From NCBI RefSeq assembly GCF_019052655.1, contig NZ_JAHQVB010000018.1, forward strand, positions 1-33,169: a DNA stretch of 33,169 bases. The letters run 5' to 3'. A model generated the notes under the pieces. It worked only from the letters and a program-made list of their open reading frames with translations, searched no databases and was not told the DNA's origin. Shown here piece after piece: positions 14,908 to 22,837 of the stretch (positions are counted from its first letter, which is position 1; every line of letters begins with the position of its first letter). Source of the DNA: Holdemanella porci (GTDB lineage Bacteria > Bacillota_I > Bacilli_A > Erysipelotrichales > Erysipelotrichaceae). Made by a program: the position numbers and the translations under genes.

Positions 14908-15969
14908 ATGAAATTATTAAAGAAAATAGGAATTACTATATTATGTTTATTATTGATTTGTGGAATAGGAATTGTTTGTCTGTTTCATAATGAATATAGC
15001 TCATTAAAATCATTAAAAAAAATTGATGCTTATCCAATGTATACAATGGATTATAGTGCGGATTATGGATTGGATGAGTTTTTAGAAAAAGGTGCAAACA
15101 ATGATAAAGAGCTTGTCGAATTTGTGGTGAATCATGTAATGAAGGGGTTACCATTAAGTATTAAGATTCCAGATTTAGGTTGTTCTACATTTATTGCACA
15201 AAATAAAGATTCAGGATATCTATTTGGACGCAACTTTGATATGGATTATTCGCCAAGTGTATTGGTAAAGACAAAGCCTAAAAATGGGTATGCTTCTGTT
15301 TCAATGGTGAATTTAGGATTTGTAGGATATAATGAAAAACATTTACCAGATACATTAAAGGATTCATTGGTAACTTTGGCAGCACCTTATGCACCACTCG
15401 ATGGAATGAATGAAAAAGGTCTTGCGGTAGGGGTATTATTGATTGATACAACTCCAACAAATCAGAATACCAAAAAGGTAGATATCACAACGACAACAGC
15501 CATTCGAATGATGTTAGATAAGGCAAAAAATGTTGATGAAGCATTAGCATTATTATCTTCTTATGACATGCATTCAAGTGCCAATAGTTGTTACCATTTC
15601 CAAATTTGTGATGCATCCGGAAAGAGTGTTGTTGTTGAATATGTGGATGATGAAATGAAAGTAGTATATCCAGACAAGAATTATCAGTGTGCTACGAATT
15701 TCTTGCTTACAAATCCAGATGCAGAATTTAATTTTGGCCAAGACCGCTACCAAATTATTGATGAAAAATTAAGCTCCACAAAAGGAGTGTTGTCAAATAC
15801 CGAGGCTATGCAGCTTTTATCCGATTGTTCGCAGGATGCACATAAGAATAAGCAGGGAAAAATCTCAAAGACACAATGGTCTTGTGTATATGATTTAAAG
15901 AACAAAAAGGTAACGATTTGTGTGAATCAAAATTATAATGCGAAATACACAATTTCTGTGCTAGAATAA
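14908..15969 (+). CDS. Membrane-anchored choloylglycine hydrolase-family amidase
   Basis: This is a 353-residue N-terminal-nucleophile hydrolase of the choloylglycine hydrolase/C45 acyltransferase group. Residues 7-27 form an uncleaved membrane anchor or signal segment. The probable nucleophile C92 lies in GCSTFIAQ, with R108 and D111 (GRNFDMDY), GMNEKGLAVG and an Asn-rich NSCYHF segment in the usual order. Because C92 is preceded by about 91 residues instead of being exposed after Met removal, it is closer to acyltransferase- or ceramidase-like members than to classical bile salt hydrolases, which start at Cys2. It would hydrolyse a linear amide outside the membrane; the substrate is unknown. 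It is co-transcribed with a MarR repressor, 4 bp downstream, which suggests induction by a small amphipathic ligand. Confidence 0.85.
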   Translation: MKLLKKIGITILCLLLICGIGIVCLFHNEYSSLKSLKKIDAYPMYTMDYSADYGLDEFLEKGANNDKELVEFVVNHVMKGLPLSIKIPDLGCSTFIAQNKDSGYLFGRNFDMDYSPSVLVKTKPKNGYASVSMVNLGFVGYNEKHLPDTLKDSLVTLAAPYAPLDGMNEKGLAVGVLLIDTTPTNQNTKKVDITTTTAIRMMLDKAKNVDEALALLSSYDMHSSANSCYHFQICDASGKSVVVEYVDDEMKVVYPDKNYQCATNFLLTNPDAEFNFGQDRYQIIDEKLSSTKGVLSNTEAMQLLSDCSQDAHKNKQGKISKTQWSCVYDLKNKKVTICVNQNYNAKYTISVLE

Positions 15970-15973
15970 GGTT

Positions 15974-16396
15974 ATGAAAAAGAATGAACAAGTATTAGAA
16001 GCATGGCTTCAAATGACGACTGTCATCAATAATGAGAGAATCACTTCAGATTTACCTTATAATGAATCGATGATTTGTCGTTATTTATATCAAAATCAAG
16101 ATGAAAATGTAACGGCAACGGATTTATGTAACTATATGCGTATGCAAAAATCGCAGATGAATCGTACGCTTACAAGCATGGAAAAAAAGGATTTGATTAT
16201 GCGTATTCGTAGTGAACAGGATACTCGTAAAATCTATATTACATTAAATGATTCAATGATTCAGATTTATAAAGCTCAACATGAAAAAATTTTAGGAATC
16301 GTAGATCAGTTGTTTGATAAGATTGGTTATGAAAAACAACCAGAAGTGATTGAATTATTTGATTTGATTACGCAAACCGCAAAAGAGATGTTGTAA
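15974..16396 (+). CDS. MarR-family transcriptional regulator
   Basis: This 140-residue winged-helix repressor shows the MarR recognition region TATDLCNYMRMQKSQMNRTLTSMEKKDLI and a wing at RIRSEQDTRKIYITL, with helical dimerisation segments at both ends. It begins 4 bp after the amidase gene, using AAGG within the upstream stop region. MarR proteins bind palindromes near TAGTTGACAATGTCAACTA-type sites and release DNA on binding phenolic or amphipathic ligands. Two matching sites lie in the promoter of this two-gene operon. A terminator follows. Confidence 0.9.
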   Translation: MKKNEQVLEAWLQMTTVINNERITSDLPYNESMICRYLYQNQDENVTATDLCNYMRMQKSQMNRTLTSMEKKDLIMRIRSEQDTRKIYITLNDSMIQIYKAQHEKILGIVDQLFDKIGYEKQPEVIELFDLITQTAKEML

Positions 16397-16400
16397 AGAT

Positions 16401-16428
16401 AAGCTGGGCAATCCAGCTTTTTTCTTTT
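16401..16428 (+). terminator. Terminator after the MarR gene
   Basis: AAGCTGG-GCAAT-CCAGCTT followed by TTTTCTTTT: a 7-bp perfect stem and U-run. Confidence 0.85.
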
Positions 16429-16483
16429 GTTTCATAAAGCCTTCTTTTTTGATAAAATATAGATGGTGTTTGGGGAGACTTTT

Positions 16484-17359
16484 ATGAAAAAAACAAATTA
16501 TGTAAAAGATGTATTGGTTGTTTTATTAGGAAACTTTATGGTAGCAATATCAGTTGCTTTTTTTGTTTTACCAAATAATACATTAACCGGAGGCGTAGCT
16601 GGTGTCGCCGTGGCATTAAAACCTTTATTGCCATTTATACCATCCGTATGGCTAATCAACATATTGATGATCGGACTCTATATTGTTGGCGCAATTTTTT
16701 TGGGGAAGGCGTTTGCATTGAAATCATTGATTTCAACATTTAGTTATTCATTCTTTGTCTCATTACTAACATATGTGACAACTTTATTTCCCAAAGACAC
16801 ATTTGTCATGCAACCCATGTTGGCAAGTATTTATTGTGGGTTGATTTCGGGAATCGGTTTAGGTTTATGCTTTAGAGTAAACGCAAGTACTGGAGGTATG
16901 GATATTCCAGCCTTGTTGATTCATAAGTATACCCATATTTCTTCAGGAAATTCAGTCATGATCATTGATGCTCTGACTGTATTGTTGGGAATGTCTACAT
17001 ATGGTGTAGAACCAGCCTTGATTGGAGTCCTTTCTGTATTTACATCGGGATTTGCGATTGATAAAACAATTTTGATTGGTTCAAGTACGGCAATCAATTG
17101 TATGGTTATTTCAGATAAATGGTTTGAAATTAAAAACCATGTATTAAACAATATGGAGCGTGGTGTTACAATTTTAGAAGGTAAGGGTGGATATACAAAT
17201 GAATCTAAACCAGTATTGATGATTGTAATTCCACAAAAAATTTACAGCAATTTAGAACATGAAATTATGCAGTTAGATCCAAGAGCCTTTATTATTGTGA
17301 ATAGTGTTCATGAAGTTGATGGCGAAGGATTTACTTATGAATTGGAGGATTTAAAGTGA
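16484..17359 (+). CDS. YitT-family membrane protein (DUF161 + DUF2179)
   Basis: This 291-residue protein has five or six membrane segments (about 10-205), with conserved NNTLTGGVAGVA and RVNASTGGMDIPALLIHKY stretches. A C-terminal soluble DUF2179 domain begins near VISDKWFEIKNHVL and contains ERGVTILEGKGGYTN. This is the YitT/YpjC/YqfU architecture, whose transport role is unproven. The ATG at 16484 is chosen over the earlier ATG at 16463 because GGGGAG stands six bases before it. GATAAAAT near 16451 is a likely -10. Its stop overlaps the GTG start of the HAD gene. Confidence 0.88.
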   Translation: MKKTNYVKDVLVVLLGNFMVAISVAFFVLPNNTLTGGVAGVAVALKPLLPFIPSVWLINILMIGLYIVGAIFLGKAFALKSLISTFSYSFFVSLLTYVTTLFPKDTFVMQPMLASIYCGLISGIGLGLCFRVNASTGGMDIPALLIHKYTHISSGNSVMIIDALTVLLGMSTYGVEPALIGVLSVFTSGFAIDKTILIGSSTAINCMVISDKWFEIKNHVLNNMERGVTILEGKGGYTNESKPVLMIVIPQKIYSNLEHEIMQLDPRAFIIVNSVHEVDGEGFTYELEDLK

Positions 17360-18165
17360 CAACAAAATTAGTGATTTGTGACATTGATGCCACATTAGTC
17401 AATGAAAAGAAAGAATTAACACAGCGGACAAAAGAAGCTTTGATCAAGCTTCATGAAAAAGGTGTTTATTTTGGGATTGCCTCAGGACGCCCTGTGGATG
17501 AACTAAAACGAAATAAAGTTTATTGGGACTTGCCGTTTGATTTTGATTTTGTGATGGGCATGAATGGTGCAGAATTATGGGATGGCGTACATCAAAAATT
17601 CTATAGCTATTTTATGATGAAAAAGGAATGGTTAAAAGAAACCATGGAAATCATGAATGTTGTTGAATGCAATCCAATGATATATTGGGATGGAAAGATT
17701 CGTTGTGTTCATATTGATGATTGGATGATTCATTCAGCTTCGACATCTCATAAAGAATTGGAAGTTGTAAAATTAGAAGATTTCTATGCACATGAAAACG
17801 CAAAAATCATGTTTCGTATGAAAGAAGAAGATATGCCTAAGGCGGAAGCTTGGGTAAAAGAACATCCAAATCCTTATTATCATGGTTTTAAAACGCAAAC
17901 AACATTATTGGAATTTTGCGATAAAAGAATCAATAAGGGATATGGTTTACAGAAAATATGCGAATTGAATAATATAAATTTAAAGGATGTCATGGCTTTT
18001 GGAGATACATCTAACGATAATGATATGTTAAAAGTAGCAGGATGTGGTGTTTGTATGATCAATGGTACGGATGATACAAAGGCTTGTGCTGATGCCATCA
18101 CAAAACAGGATAATGAGCATGATGGATTAGCTATCTATTTAGAAGAAAGTGGGATTTTATGTTAA
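17356..18165 (+). CDS. Cof-type HAD hydrolase
   Basis: This 269-residue haloacid dehalogenase-superfamily phosphatase of the Cof (IIB cap) group carries motif I DIDATLV near residue 9 (D-x-D-x-T), motif II ASGRP, the motif III Lys region in KRINKGYGLQ, and motif IV FGDTSNDNDML. The cap lies between motifs II and III. Such enzymes dephosphorylate sugar phosphates or flavin and nucleotide intermediates; the substrate is not predictable. Translation starts with GTG overlapping the YitT stop and ends overlapping the next start by 7 bp, so the three genes form a coupled operon. Confidence 0.92.
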   Translation: MTTKLVICDIDATLVNEKKELTQRTKEALIKLHEKGVYFGIASGRPVDELKRNKVYWDLPFDFDFVMGMNGAELWDGVHQKFYSYFMMKKEWLKETMEIMNVVECNPMIYWDGKIRCVHIDDWMIHSASTSHKELEVVKLEDFYAHENAKIMFRMKEEDMPKAEAWVKEHPNPYYHGFKTQTTLLEFCDKRINKGYGLQKICELNNINLKDVMAFGDTSNDNDMLKVAGCGVCMINGTDDTKACADAITKQDNEHDGLAIYLEESGILC

Positions 18166-19382
18166 AAGTATGCGTAATTGGTGGAGGACCATCTGGATTG
18201 ATGGCTGCCTATACCGCAAGCTTAGTCGGTCACCAAGTGGAGTTGTTTGAGAAAAATAAACAATTAGGAAAGAAGTTGCAACTTACAGGACATGGACGTT
18301 GTAACGTTACAAACAGTTGTTCAAAGGATGAATTTTTCAAGCATATTGTGCATAATGAAAAATTTCTATATAGTCCTTTCTCACAATTCTCTAATTTGGA
18401 TATGATTCAATTTTTAAAATCCAATGGTTTACCTACCGTTGAAGAAGATCATGGGCGTATGTTTCCTGGTTCGAATTCAAGTCAGGATGTTGTTTTATTG
18501 TTTGTGGAATTATTACGCAAAAATAATGTGATTCTACATATGGATGAAGCATGTACAGATTTAATGGTTGAAGATGATAAAGTTGTTGGAATCAAAACAG
18601 ATAAAGGTTTGTATTCGTTCGATGTAGTGATTGTTGCGACAGGTGGAAAGTCTTTTGTGTCGACTGGAAGTAGTGGCGATGGATATAAATGGGCGCATAC
18701 ATTAGATATCAAAGTCAGTGATTTATATCCTGGATTGGTTTCTTTACGAACAAAAGAAATCTTTGATTTAGCAGGTCTTTCTTTGCAGAATGTGGGTATT
18801 CAAGCAAAGAAAGATAAAAAAGTTTTATATAAACATTTGGGAGACATTTTGTTTACTCATGAAGGTTTTAGCGGACCAGGTATTTTGTCCATGTCAAGCT
18901 ATGTGATTAATAAAAAACCTGACAAAATCATATTTGATTTAATTCCAGATAAATCAATTGATGAAGTGGATGCATTTTTACTAGAAAGAATGAATCGTTC
19001 TTCAAATAAACAATTGAATCACATACTTGAAATGATGATTCCTAAGAGATTGGTACAATATATCATGGATCGTTTAAATGTTGATGATTCTTTAAAAGCC
19101 AATGAAACAACGAAAGCACAAAGAAGAAGTATTAGTGAATTATTGAAATGTTTAGATTTTGAAGTGTCTAGTTTTGCCGGATTTGATCAGGCTATGATTA
19201 CTGTGGGTGGAATCAAGACAAATCAGATTCAGCCTCAGACAATGGAATCTAAGAAAATTAAAGGCTTAAAGTTTGTGGGTGAAGTATTGGATTTGGATGC
19301 ACAGACAGGAGGATACAATTTACAGATTGCCTGGACAACAGGATATGTTGCGGGATGCACAATAAAAGAAGGGGCTAATTAA
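18159..19382 (+). CDS. HI0933-family FAD-dependent oxidoreductase
   Basis: This 407-residue flavoprotein of the HI0933/YhiN group has the FAD-binding GGGPSG near residues 8-13 and the signature LTGHGRCNVTNS near residue 45. A second conserved ATGGKSFVSTGSSGDGY segment and a C-terminal VGGIKTNQIQ...GEVLDLDAQTGGYNLQIAWTTGYVAG region also bind FAD. Members have been annotated as aminoacetone oxidase or BaiN-like, but the substrate is generally uncertain. It is coupled to the HAD gene. Its stop codon overlaps the convergent msrA stop by 4 bp, leaving no room for a separate terminator. Confidence 0.93.
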   Translation: MLKVCVIGGGPSGLMAAYTASLVGHQVELFEKNKQLGKKLQLTGHGRCNVTNSCSKDEFFKHIVHNEKFLYSPFSQFSNLDMIQFLKSNGLPTVEEDHGRMFPGSNSSQDVVLLFVELLRKNNVILHMDEACTDLMVEDDKVVGIKTDKGLYSFDVVIVATGGKSFVSTGSSGDGYKWAHTLDIKVSDLYPGLVSLRTKEIFDLAGLSLQNVGIQAKKDKKVLYKHLGDILFTHEGFSGPGILSMSSYVINKKPDKIIFDLIPDKSIDEVDAFLLERMNRSSNKQLNHILEMMIPKRLVQYIMDRLNVDDSLKANETTKAQRRSISELLKCLDFEVSSFAGFDQAMITVGGIKTNQIQPQTMESKKIKGLKFVGEVLDLDAQTGGYNLQIAWTTGYVAGCTIKEGAN

Positions 19383-19873
19383 AGTCCCTTCTTAAATTTT
19401 GATGCAGGAATGTGACAATAGGCACCTGGATTTTTATCCAAGTATTTTTGATGGTATTCTTCTGCGTTAAAAAAGTTTCTTAATGGTTCAACTTCGACCG
19501 CTAGTGCTAAATCATATTTCTCTTGAATTTCATTGTATTTCGTTTGGATTGTTTTTAAATCGGTCTCACCCAAATAATAAATGCCTGTACGATAGGAAAT
19601 GCCAATATCTTCACCTTGTTGATTGACGGATACTGGATTAATAATGTCAAAGTATAAGTCTAAAATCTTAGAAAGTGAAATCACGTTGTCATCATATTGG
19701 ATTTCTAATGTTTCTGCATGACCTGTAAGTCCTGCTTTCACATCTTTATATTTCGGGTTTTCACTATTTCCATTTGCATAGCCAACGGTCGTCTTTAGAA
19801 TACCATCAAATTGATCGAAATAGTGCTGCACACCCCAAAAGCAGCCTCCAGCTAAATATATTGTTTTTATCAT
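19379..19873 (-). CDS. msrA: Peptide methionine sulfoxide reductase A
   Basis: This 164-residue MsrA reduces the S-epimer of methionine sulfoxide in proteins and free methionine, repairing oxidative damage. The catalytic C11 lies in GGCFWG. The family segments VGYANG, GHAETLEIQYDD and FFNAEEYHQKYL follow, with a further Cys in GAYCHIP. A resolving Cys at the extreme C-terminus is absent, so thioredoxin regeneration may use C153 or another route. Its ATG overlaps the stop of the upstream NYN-like gene (ATGA). It is convergent with the HI0933-type gene. Confidence 0.96.
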   Translation of the reverse strand: MIKTIYLAGGCFWGVQHYFDQFDGILKTTVGYANGNSENPKYKDVKAGLTGHAETLEIQYDDNVISLSKILDLYFDIINPVSVNQQGEDIGISYRTGIYYLGETDLKTIQTKYNEIQEKYDLALAVEVEPLRNFFNAEEYHQKYLDKNPGAYCHIPASKFKKGL

Positions 19874-20622
19874 TTTAATTTATAATATTTTCCTTTCGAA
19901 TCTTTTTTATAGCGCCCAACTTTTTTTGCGTAGTCACTCTCAATCCATTTGGAAAGTTTACACTTCTTTTGTTTGTTCGCTAAGATGGGCATTAAATACT
20001 TACTTAAATCATCAATAGATGCATAGCGGGTATTGATTTTTGGATATTTCTTTAATGCTTCTATTACCTCTTCATCGCGTGCTTCATTTGGCTTTGAGGT
20101 ATTTGTTTGTTTCTTTTGTTTTTGTGTCTGTTTTGGTTGAGACTTAGGCGTTTCTTCCTTTAAAGGCAACAAGAACGGGTCTCTTGTCTGTAAGATTTCA
20201 ATGTCGATGTCTTTTCCTTGGAACAACAAGGCTTGCTTAATACCTTGAAATCCTTGATCATTTGTGACAAGAAGAATTTTTTTAGGGACTATATTGGCAA
20301 CAATTTGTCCAAGTAAAGTAGCGCAATAGATGTCCGCAAAATTCTTTTGGCTTTGGTGTGTATTGAAACAATAAGAATTTGGGAAATCCTGGGCAATCGC
20401 AAAGATTTGTTGCCAGCACTTTAGCCCTATTTTTTCAAAGTTTCCAAAGAAAAAGAAGACGCTAGGACTTGTGGCTTTTAGTGTGTTTGTGTCAAATTGT
20501 TGAACATTTTCACAGTCAATACAATAGAGTGTGTAGTCTTCAAAATTATCGATTTTAATATTTTGTGGAGAGAAACTCATGCATTGAGAAAATGTTCCAA
20601 TTGAAAAATTAAGTTGTGACAT
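19870..20622 (-). CDS. NYN/PIN-like domain protein
   Basis: This protein of about 250 residues has an N-terminal PIN/NYN-like fold. It shows YCIDCENVQ near residues 31-39 (an acidic residue after a strand), NFADIYCATLLGQIV and ILLVTNDQGFQGI, the three acidic-site segments of NYN-type ribonucleases. A Gln/Lys/Thr-rich linker follows (about 157-182), then a basic C-terminal domain ending in KKDSKGKYYKLK that could bind nucleic acid. The ATG at 20622 is preferred over the one nine bases earlier because AAAGGATGA is then properly spaced. It is coupled to msrA. An RNA-processing or RNA-binding role is inferred only from the fold. Confidence 0.65.
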   Translation of the reverse strand: MSQLNFSIGTFSQCMSFSPQNIKIDNFEDYTLYCIDCENVQQFDTNTLKATSPSVFFFFGNFEKIGLKCWQQIFAIAQDFPNSYCFNTHQSQKNFADIYCATLLGQIVANIVPKKILLVTNDQGFQGIKQALLFQGKDIDIEILQTRDPFLLPLKEETPKSQPKQTQKQKKQTNTSKPNEARDEEVIEALKKYPKINTRYASIDDLSKYLMPILANKQKKCKLSKWIESDYAKKVGRYKKDSKGKYYKLK

Positions 20623-20644
20623 TTCATTCATCCTTTCGTAAATA

Positions 20645-20687
20645 ATTATAGCACATCGTGGTATTCTTGTTTTGAATTTGTTATAAT
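20645..20687. promoter_or_regulatory. Divergent extended -10 promoters
   Basis: On the minus strand TGCTATAAT (box at 20650-20645) serves the NYN-msrA pair. On the plus strand TGTTATAAT (box at 20682-20687) serves rodZ. Both have the TGn extension and neither has a clear -35. The minus-strand box is about 23 bp from its start codon. Confidence 0.6.
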
Positions 20688-20710
20688 AAACTTCAAAGGG
20701 AGGAGTTTTA

Positions 20711-21796
20711 GTGGCTTATTATCACATCTTAAAAGAGCGTCGAACAAATCTAAAACTTTCCATTCAGGATGTTTCAAATCAGACGCGTTTAGCGCCTCAA
20801 TATATACAAGCAATCGAAGAACACAACCTTGATGTTTTCTCCGATGACCTATCTTTCGTTCGCTATTTTGTGCATGCCTATTCGGATGCGATTGGCGTAA
20901 ATTGGCAGGCCATTTCAGATGAAGTTGATGTGGATGTCAATGAATTTGCGCATCAAAGAGACATGGCTTTAACTATGGCACAAAGACGTATGGTTGAACA
21001 AATGGCGAGTGTTCAAAAGACAAAAAAGACGACTAAGAAAAAGAAAAAAGCATCTTTAGGATGGTTTCAAAAACATGTCAGTAGAACAAGTTCTTCATTG
21101 AACGCAAACCAGACGAAGATCATCAAAATGCTTGCCCTGATTGGAATCATTGGATTAGGAGTTTTATCCTTGATCAATGTGGGATTGCGTTCGATTTCAA
21201 ATCAAAAACTAGCAACGCAGCAAGAGCTTCGTGAAGAGCAATTGTCTAAAAAAGAACAGGAGACAAATAAACTCGCAAATCAGCGTAAAAAAGCTAAAGA
21301 GGCTCAGGCTTTAGTTGTTGATAAAATTAGCGATGAAACCAACGCATATCAGCTTTCGAATATTCAATCGGATGTAAAAACATTGGATTTAAGTATTACG
21401 TTACCGACAAAGACAAAAATTACTTTGAAAAAGAATGATGAAACAATCAATGACACTTCAAAAGTATATACTGGCACATTCAATCAGAGCTTAGAATTAT
21501 CCGATGATTGTACTTTTGAAATTAGTATTGAGACATATTCAGATAATAGTATTTCTATTGATGGAAAAGAAATTTCTTTTGATAAAGAGGGTTGGAAGCA
21601 GGGGGAGCCTGCCGTTATCACACTACAAATTGGTAAGGGATACCAAAAACCTGTTGAAGAATATGAAACTGAATATGAGGATAGTGACTATGGTTACGAT
21701 TATGATTATGGTTACACAGATGAAGATCTATATGCACAAGGGGAGGATGTAACTTATGGCCAAGATGAATATACCGAACAGACTAACAATTATTAG
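20711..21796 (+). CDS. rodZ: RodZ-like cell-shape protein
   Basis: This 361-residue protein has the RodZ layout. An N-terminal HTH_25 domain (residues 1-70, KLSIQDVSNQTRLAPQYIQAIEE) is followed by a Lys-rich juxtamembrane stretch (about 100-115) and one membrane helix (about 138-157, LALIGIIGLGVLSLINVGL). A charged coiled segment and an extracellular beta domain come next. RodZ links MreB to the cell-wall elongation machinery, and the gene usually precedes pgsA in Bacillota. The GTG start follows GGGAGGAG. Unusual is a C-terminal tail of about 45 residues dominated by Tyr, Asp, Glu and Gly. The last 41 bases overlap pgsA. Confidence 0.87.
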   Translation: MAYYHILKERRTNLKLSIQDVSNQTRLAPQYIQAIEEHNLDVFSDDLSFVRYFVHAYSDAIGVNWQAISDEVDVDVNEFAHQRDMALTMAQRRMVEQMASVQKTKKTTKKKKKASLGWFQKHVSRTSSSLNANQTKIIKMLALIGIIGLGVLSLINVGLRSISNQKLATQQELREEQLSKKEQETNKLANQRKKAKEAQALVVDKISDETNAYQLSNIQSDVKTLDLSITLPTKTKITLKKNDETINDTSKVYTGTFNQSLELSDDCTFEISIETYSDNSISIDGKEISFDKEGWKQGEPAVITLQIGKGYQKPVEEYETEYEDSDYGYDYDYGYTDEDLYAQGEDVTYGQDEYTEQTNNY

Positions 21797-22343
21797 AATT
21801 TTATTGGTACCTGTTGTTGTGGCTGTATATTTATGTATGGACCCGACTATTGGTGTTATAGATGAAGCAAGTGGTCTTGCACTACGTGATGTGATCGCAT
21901 TTGTGATTTTTGCGGTTGCGAGTATTACAGATTTCTTTGATGGAATGTTAGCAAGAAAGAACAATTGGATTACTTCTTTTGGAAAATTTGCGGATCCTAT
22001 CGCAGATAAGATGTTAGTGAACACAGTTTTGATCTTGATGGTTTATTTTCATCAAGCCAATGTGATTGCGGTATTACTTATGATCGCAAGAGACTTGATT
22101 GTTGATGGCTTACGAATGAGCGCAGCTAATTCTGGTGAAGTTGTAAGTGCAGGTATTTTTGGAAAACTAAAGACAGTACTACAAATGTTTGCACTTGTAT
22201 TCTTGTTATTGAAAGATTGGCCGTTTGTCTATATGGGTATTTGTATGGACCAAATATTGTTATGGGCAGCAACAGTGGCTTCTTTATATAGTGGATGGAT
22301 TTATTTCAACCAATTGAAAAAATATGTTTTGGAGACTATGTAA
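21756..22343 (+). CDS. pgsA: Phosphatidylglycerophosphate synthase
   Basis: This 195-residue integral membrane CDP-alcohol phosphatidyltransferase makes phosphatidylglycerophosphate from CDP-diacylglycerol and glycerol 3-phosphate. The signature D-x2-D-G-x2-A-R-x8-G-x3-D-x3-D is complete at DFFDGMLARKNNW...GKFADPIADK (about 69-95). Four or more hydrophobic segments surround it. The ATG at 21756 is preceded by GGGGAGG and lies inside the rodZ 3' end, and the stop overlaps the cinA start (TAATG). The NIPNRLTIIRI N-terminus is typical of PgsA. Confidence 0.95.
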   Translation: MAKMNIPNRLTIIRILLVPVVVAVYLCMDPTIGVIDEASGLALRDVIAFVIFAVASITDFFDGMLARKNNWITSFGKFADPIADKMLVNTVLILMVYFHQANVIAVLLMIARDLIVDGLRMSAANSGEVVSAGIFGKLKTVLQMFALVFLLLKDWPFVYMGICMDQILLWAATVASLYSGWIYFNQLKKYVLETM

Positions 22344-22837
22344 TGACTGAGGCAAAACAACTTGTTTCTTTATGTACAGAAAATCATTTGACTATTTCTA
22401 GCTGTGAAAGTCTAACGGCTGGCCTATTTACGAGTACGATTGCTTCAATCCCTGGGGCAAGTTCTATTTTAAAAGGTGGTTTAGTGACTTATTTTACACC
22501 AATGAAAAGTGTATTAGCTCATGTGGATGTGAACTTAATTCAAAATTATGGTGTAATTAGTGTAGAGTGCGCCTATGCCATGGCCAAAAACACAAGAGAA
22601 ATTATGAATGTGGATTATTGTGTGTCTTTTACAGGCAACGCAGGTCCGAGTGCTTGGGAAGAAAAACCAGCAGGAAGAGTCTATTGCGCTATTGCTTCTA
22701 AAAAAGCGGTTCGTGTATATGGTTTTCAATGTACAGGTCTATCTAGAAATGATGTAAGAGAACATGTTGTTTGCCAGATGATAGATATATTGATACAAAC
22801 AATTCAAAAGGAGAATATATGCCAAAAGAAAAAGTAG
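22343..22837 (+). CDS. cinA: CinA C-terminal domain, NMN amidohydrolase (PncC-type)
   Basis: This 164-residue stand-alone CinA C-terminal domain starts at the ATG overlapping the pgsA stop. The longer frame from 22295 is an artefact within pgsA. Conserved SCESLTAGL (near residue 21), the GGLVTYF segment and TGNAGPSA match PncC-type nicotinamide-nucleotide amidases, which deamidate NMN to NaMN and recycle pyridine nucleotide. The usual N-terminal MoCF-like half of full-length CinA is absent. Its place between pgsA and recA is the classical cinA locus, and the nicotinamidase- and pncB-like genes beyond recA strengthen the NAD-recycling interpretation. Confidence 0.9.
   Translation: MTEAKQLVSLCTENHLTISSCESLTAGLFTSTIASIPGASSILKGGLVTYFTPMKSVLAHVDVNLIQNYGVISVECAYAMAKNTREIMNVDYCVSFTGNAGPSAWEEKPAGRVYCAIASKKAVRVYGFQCTGLSRNDVREHVVCQMIDILIQTIQKENICQKKK

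Noticed and set aside
14908..15969. Classical bile salt hydrolase
   Set aside because: Bile salt hydrolases have Cys2 as nucleophile; here the Cys is at 92 after a membrane anchor, so only the broader family name is used.
16463..16483. Upstream ATG for the YitT gene
   Set aside because: No SD before it; GGGGAG is placed for the ATG at 16484.
21661..21760. CRISPR-like or tandem DNA repeats in the rodZ 3' end
   Set aside because: The short TATGATTATGG-like repeats encode a Tyr/Asp-rich tail and have no regular spacers.
22295..22342. N-terminal extension of CinA within pgsA
   Set aside because: Off-frame reading of pgsA; the TAATG overlap gives the usual start at 22343.
22771..22818. Sixteen-codon N-terminal extension of RecA
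   Set aside because: It lies in the cinA coding region; AAAGGAG directly precedes the ATG at 22819, which gives a normal RecA N-terminus.
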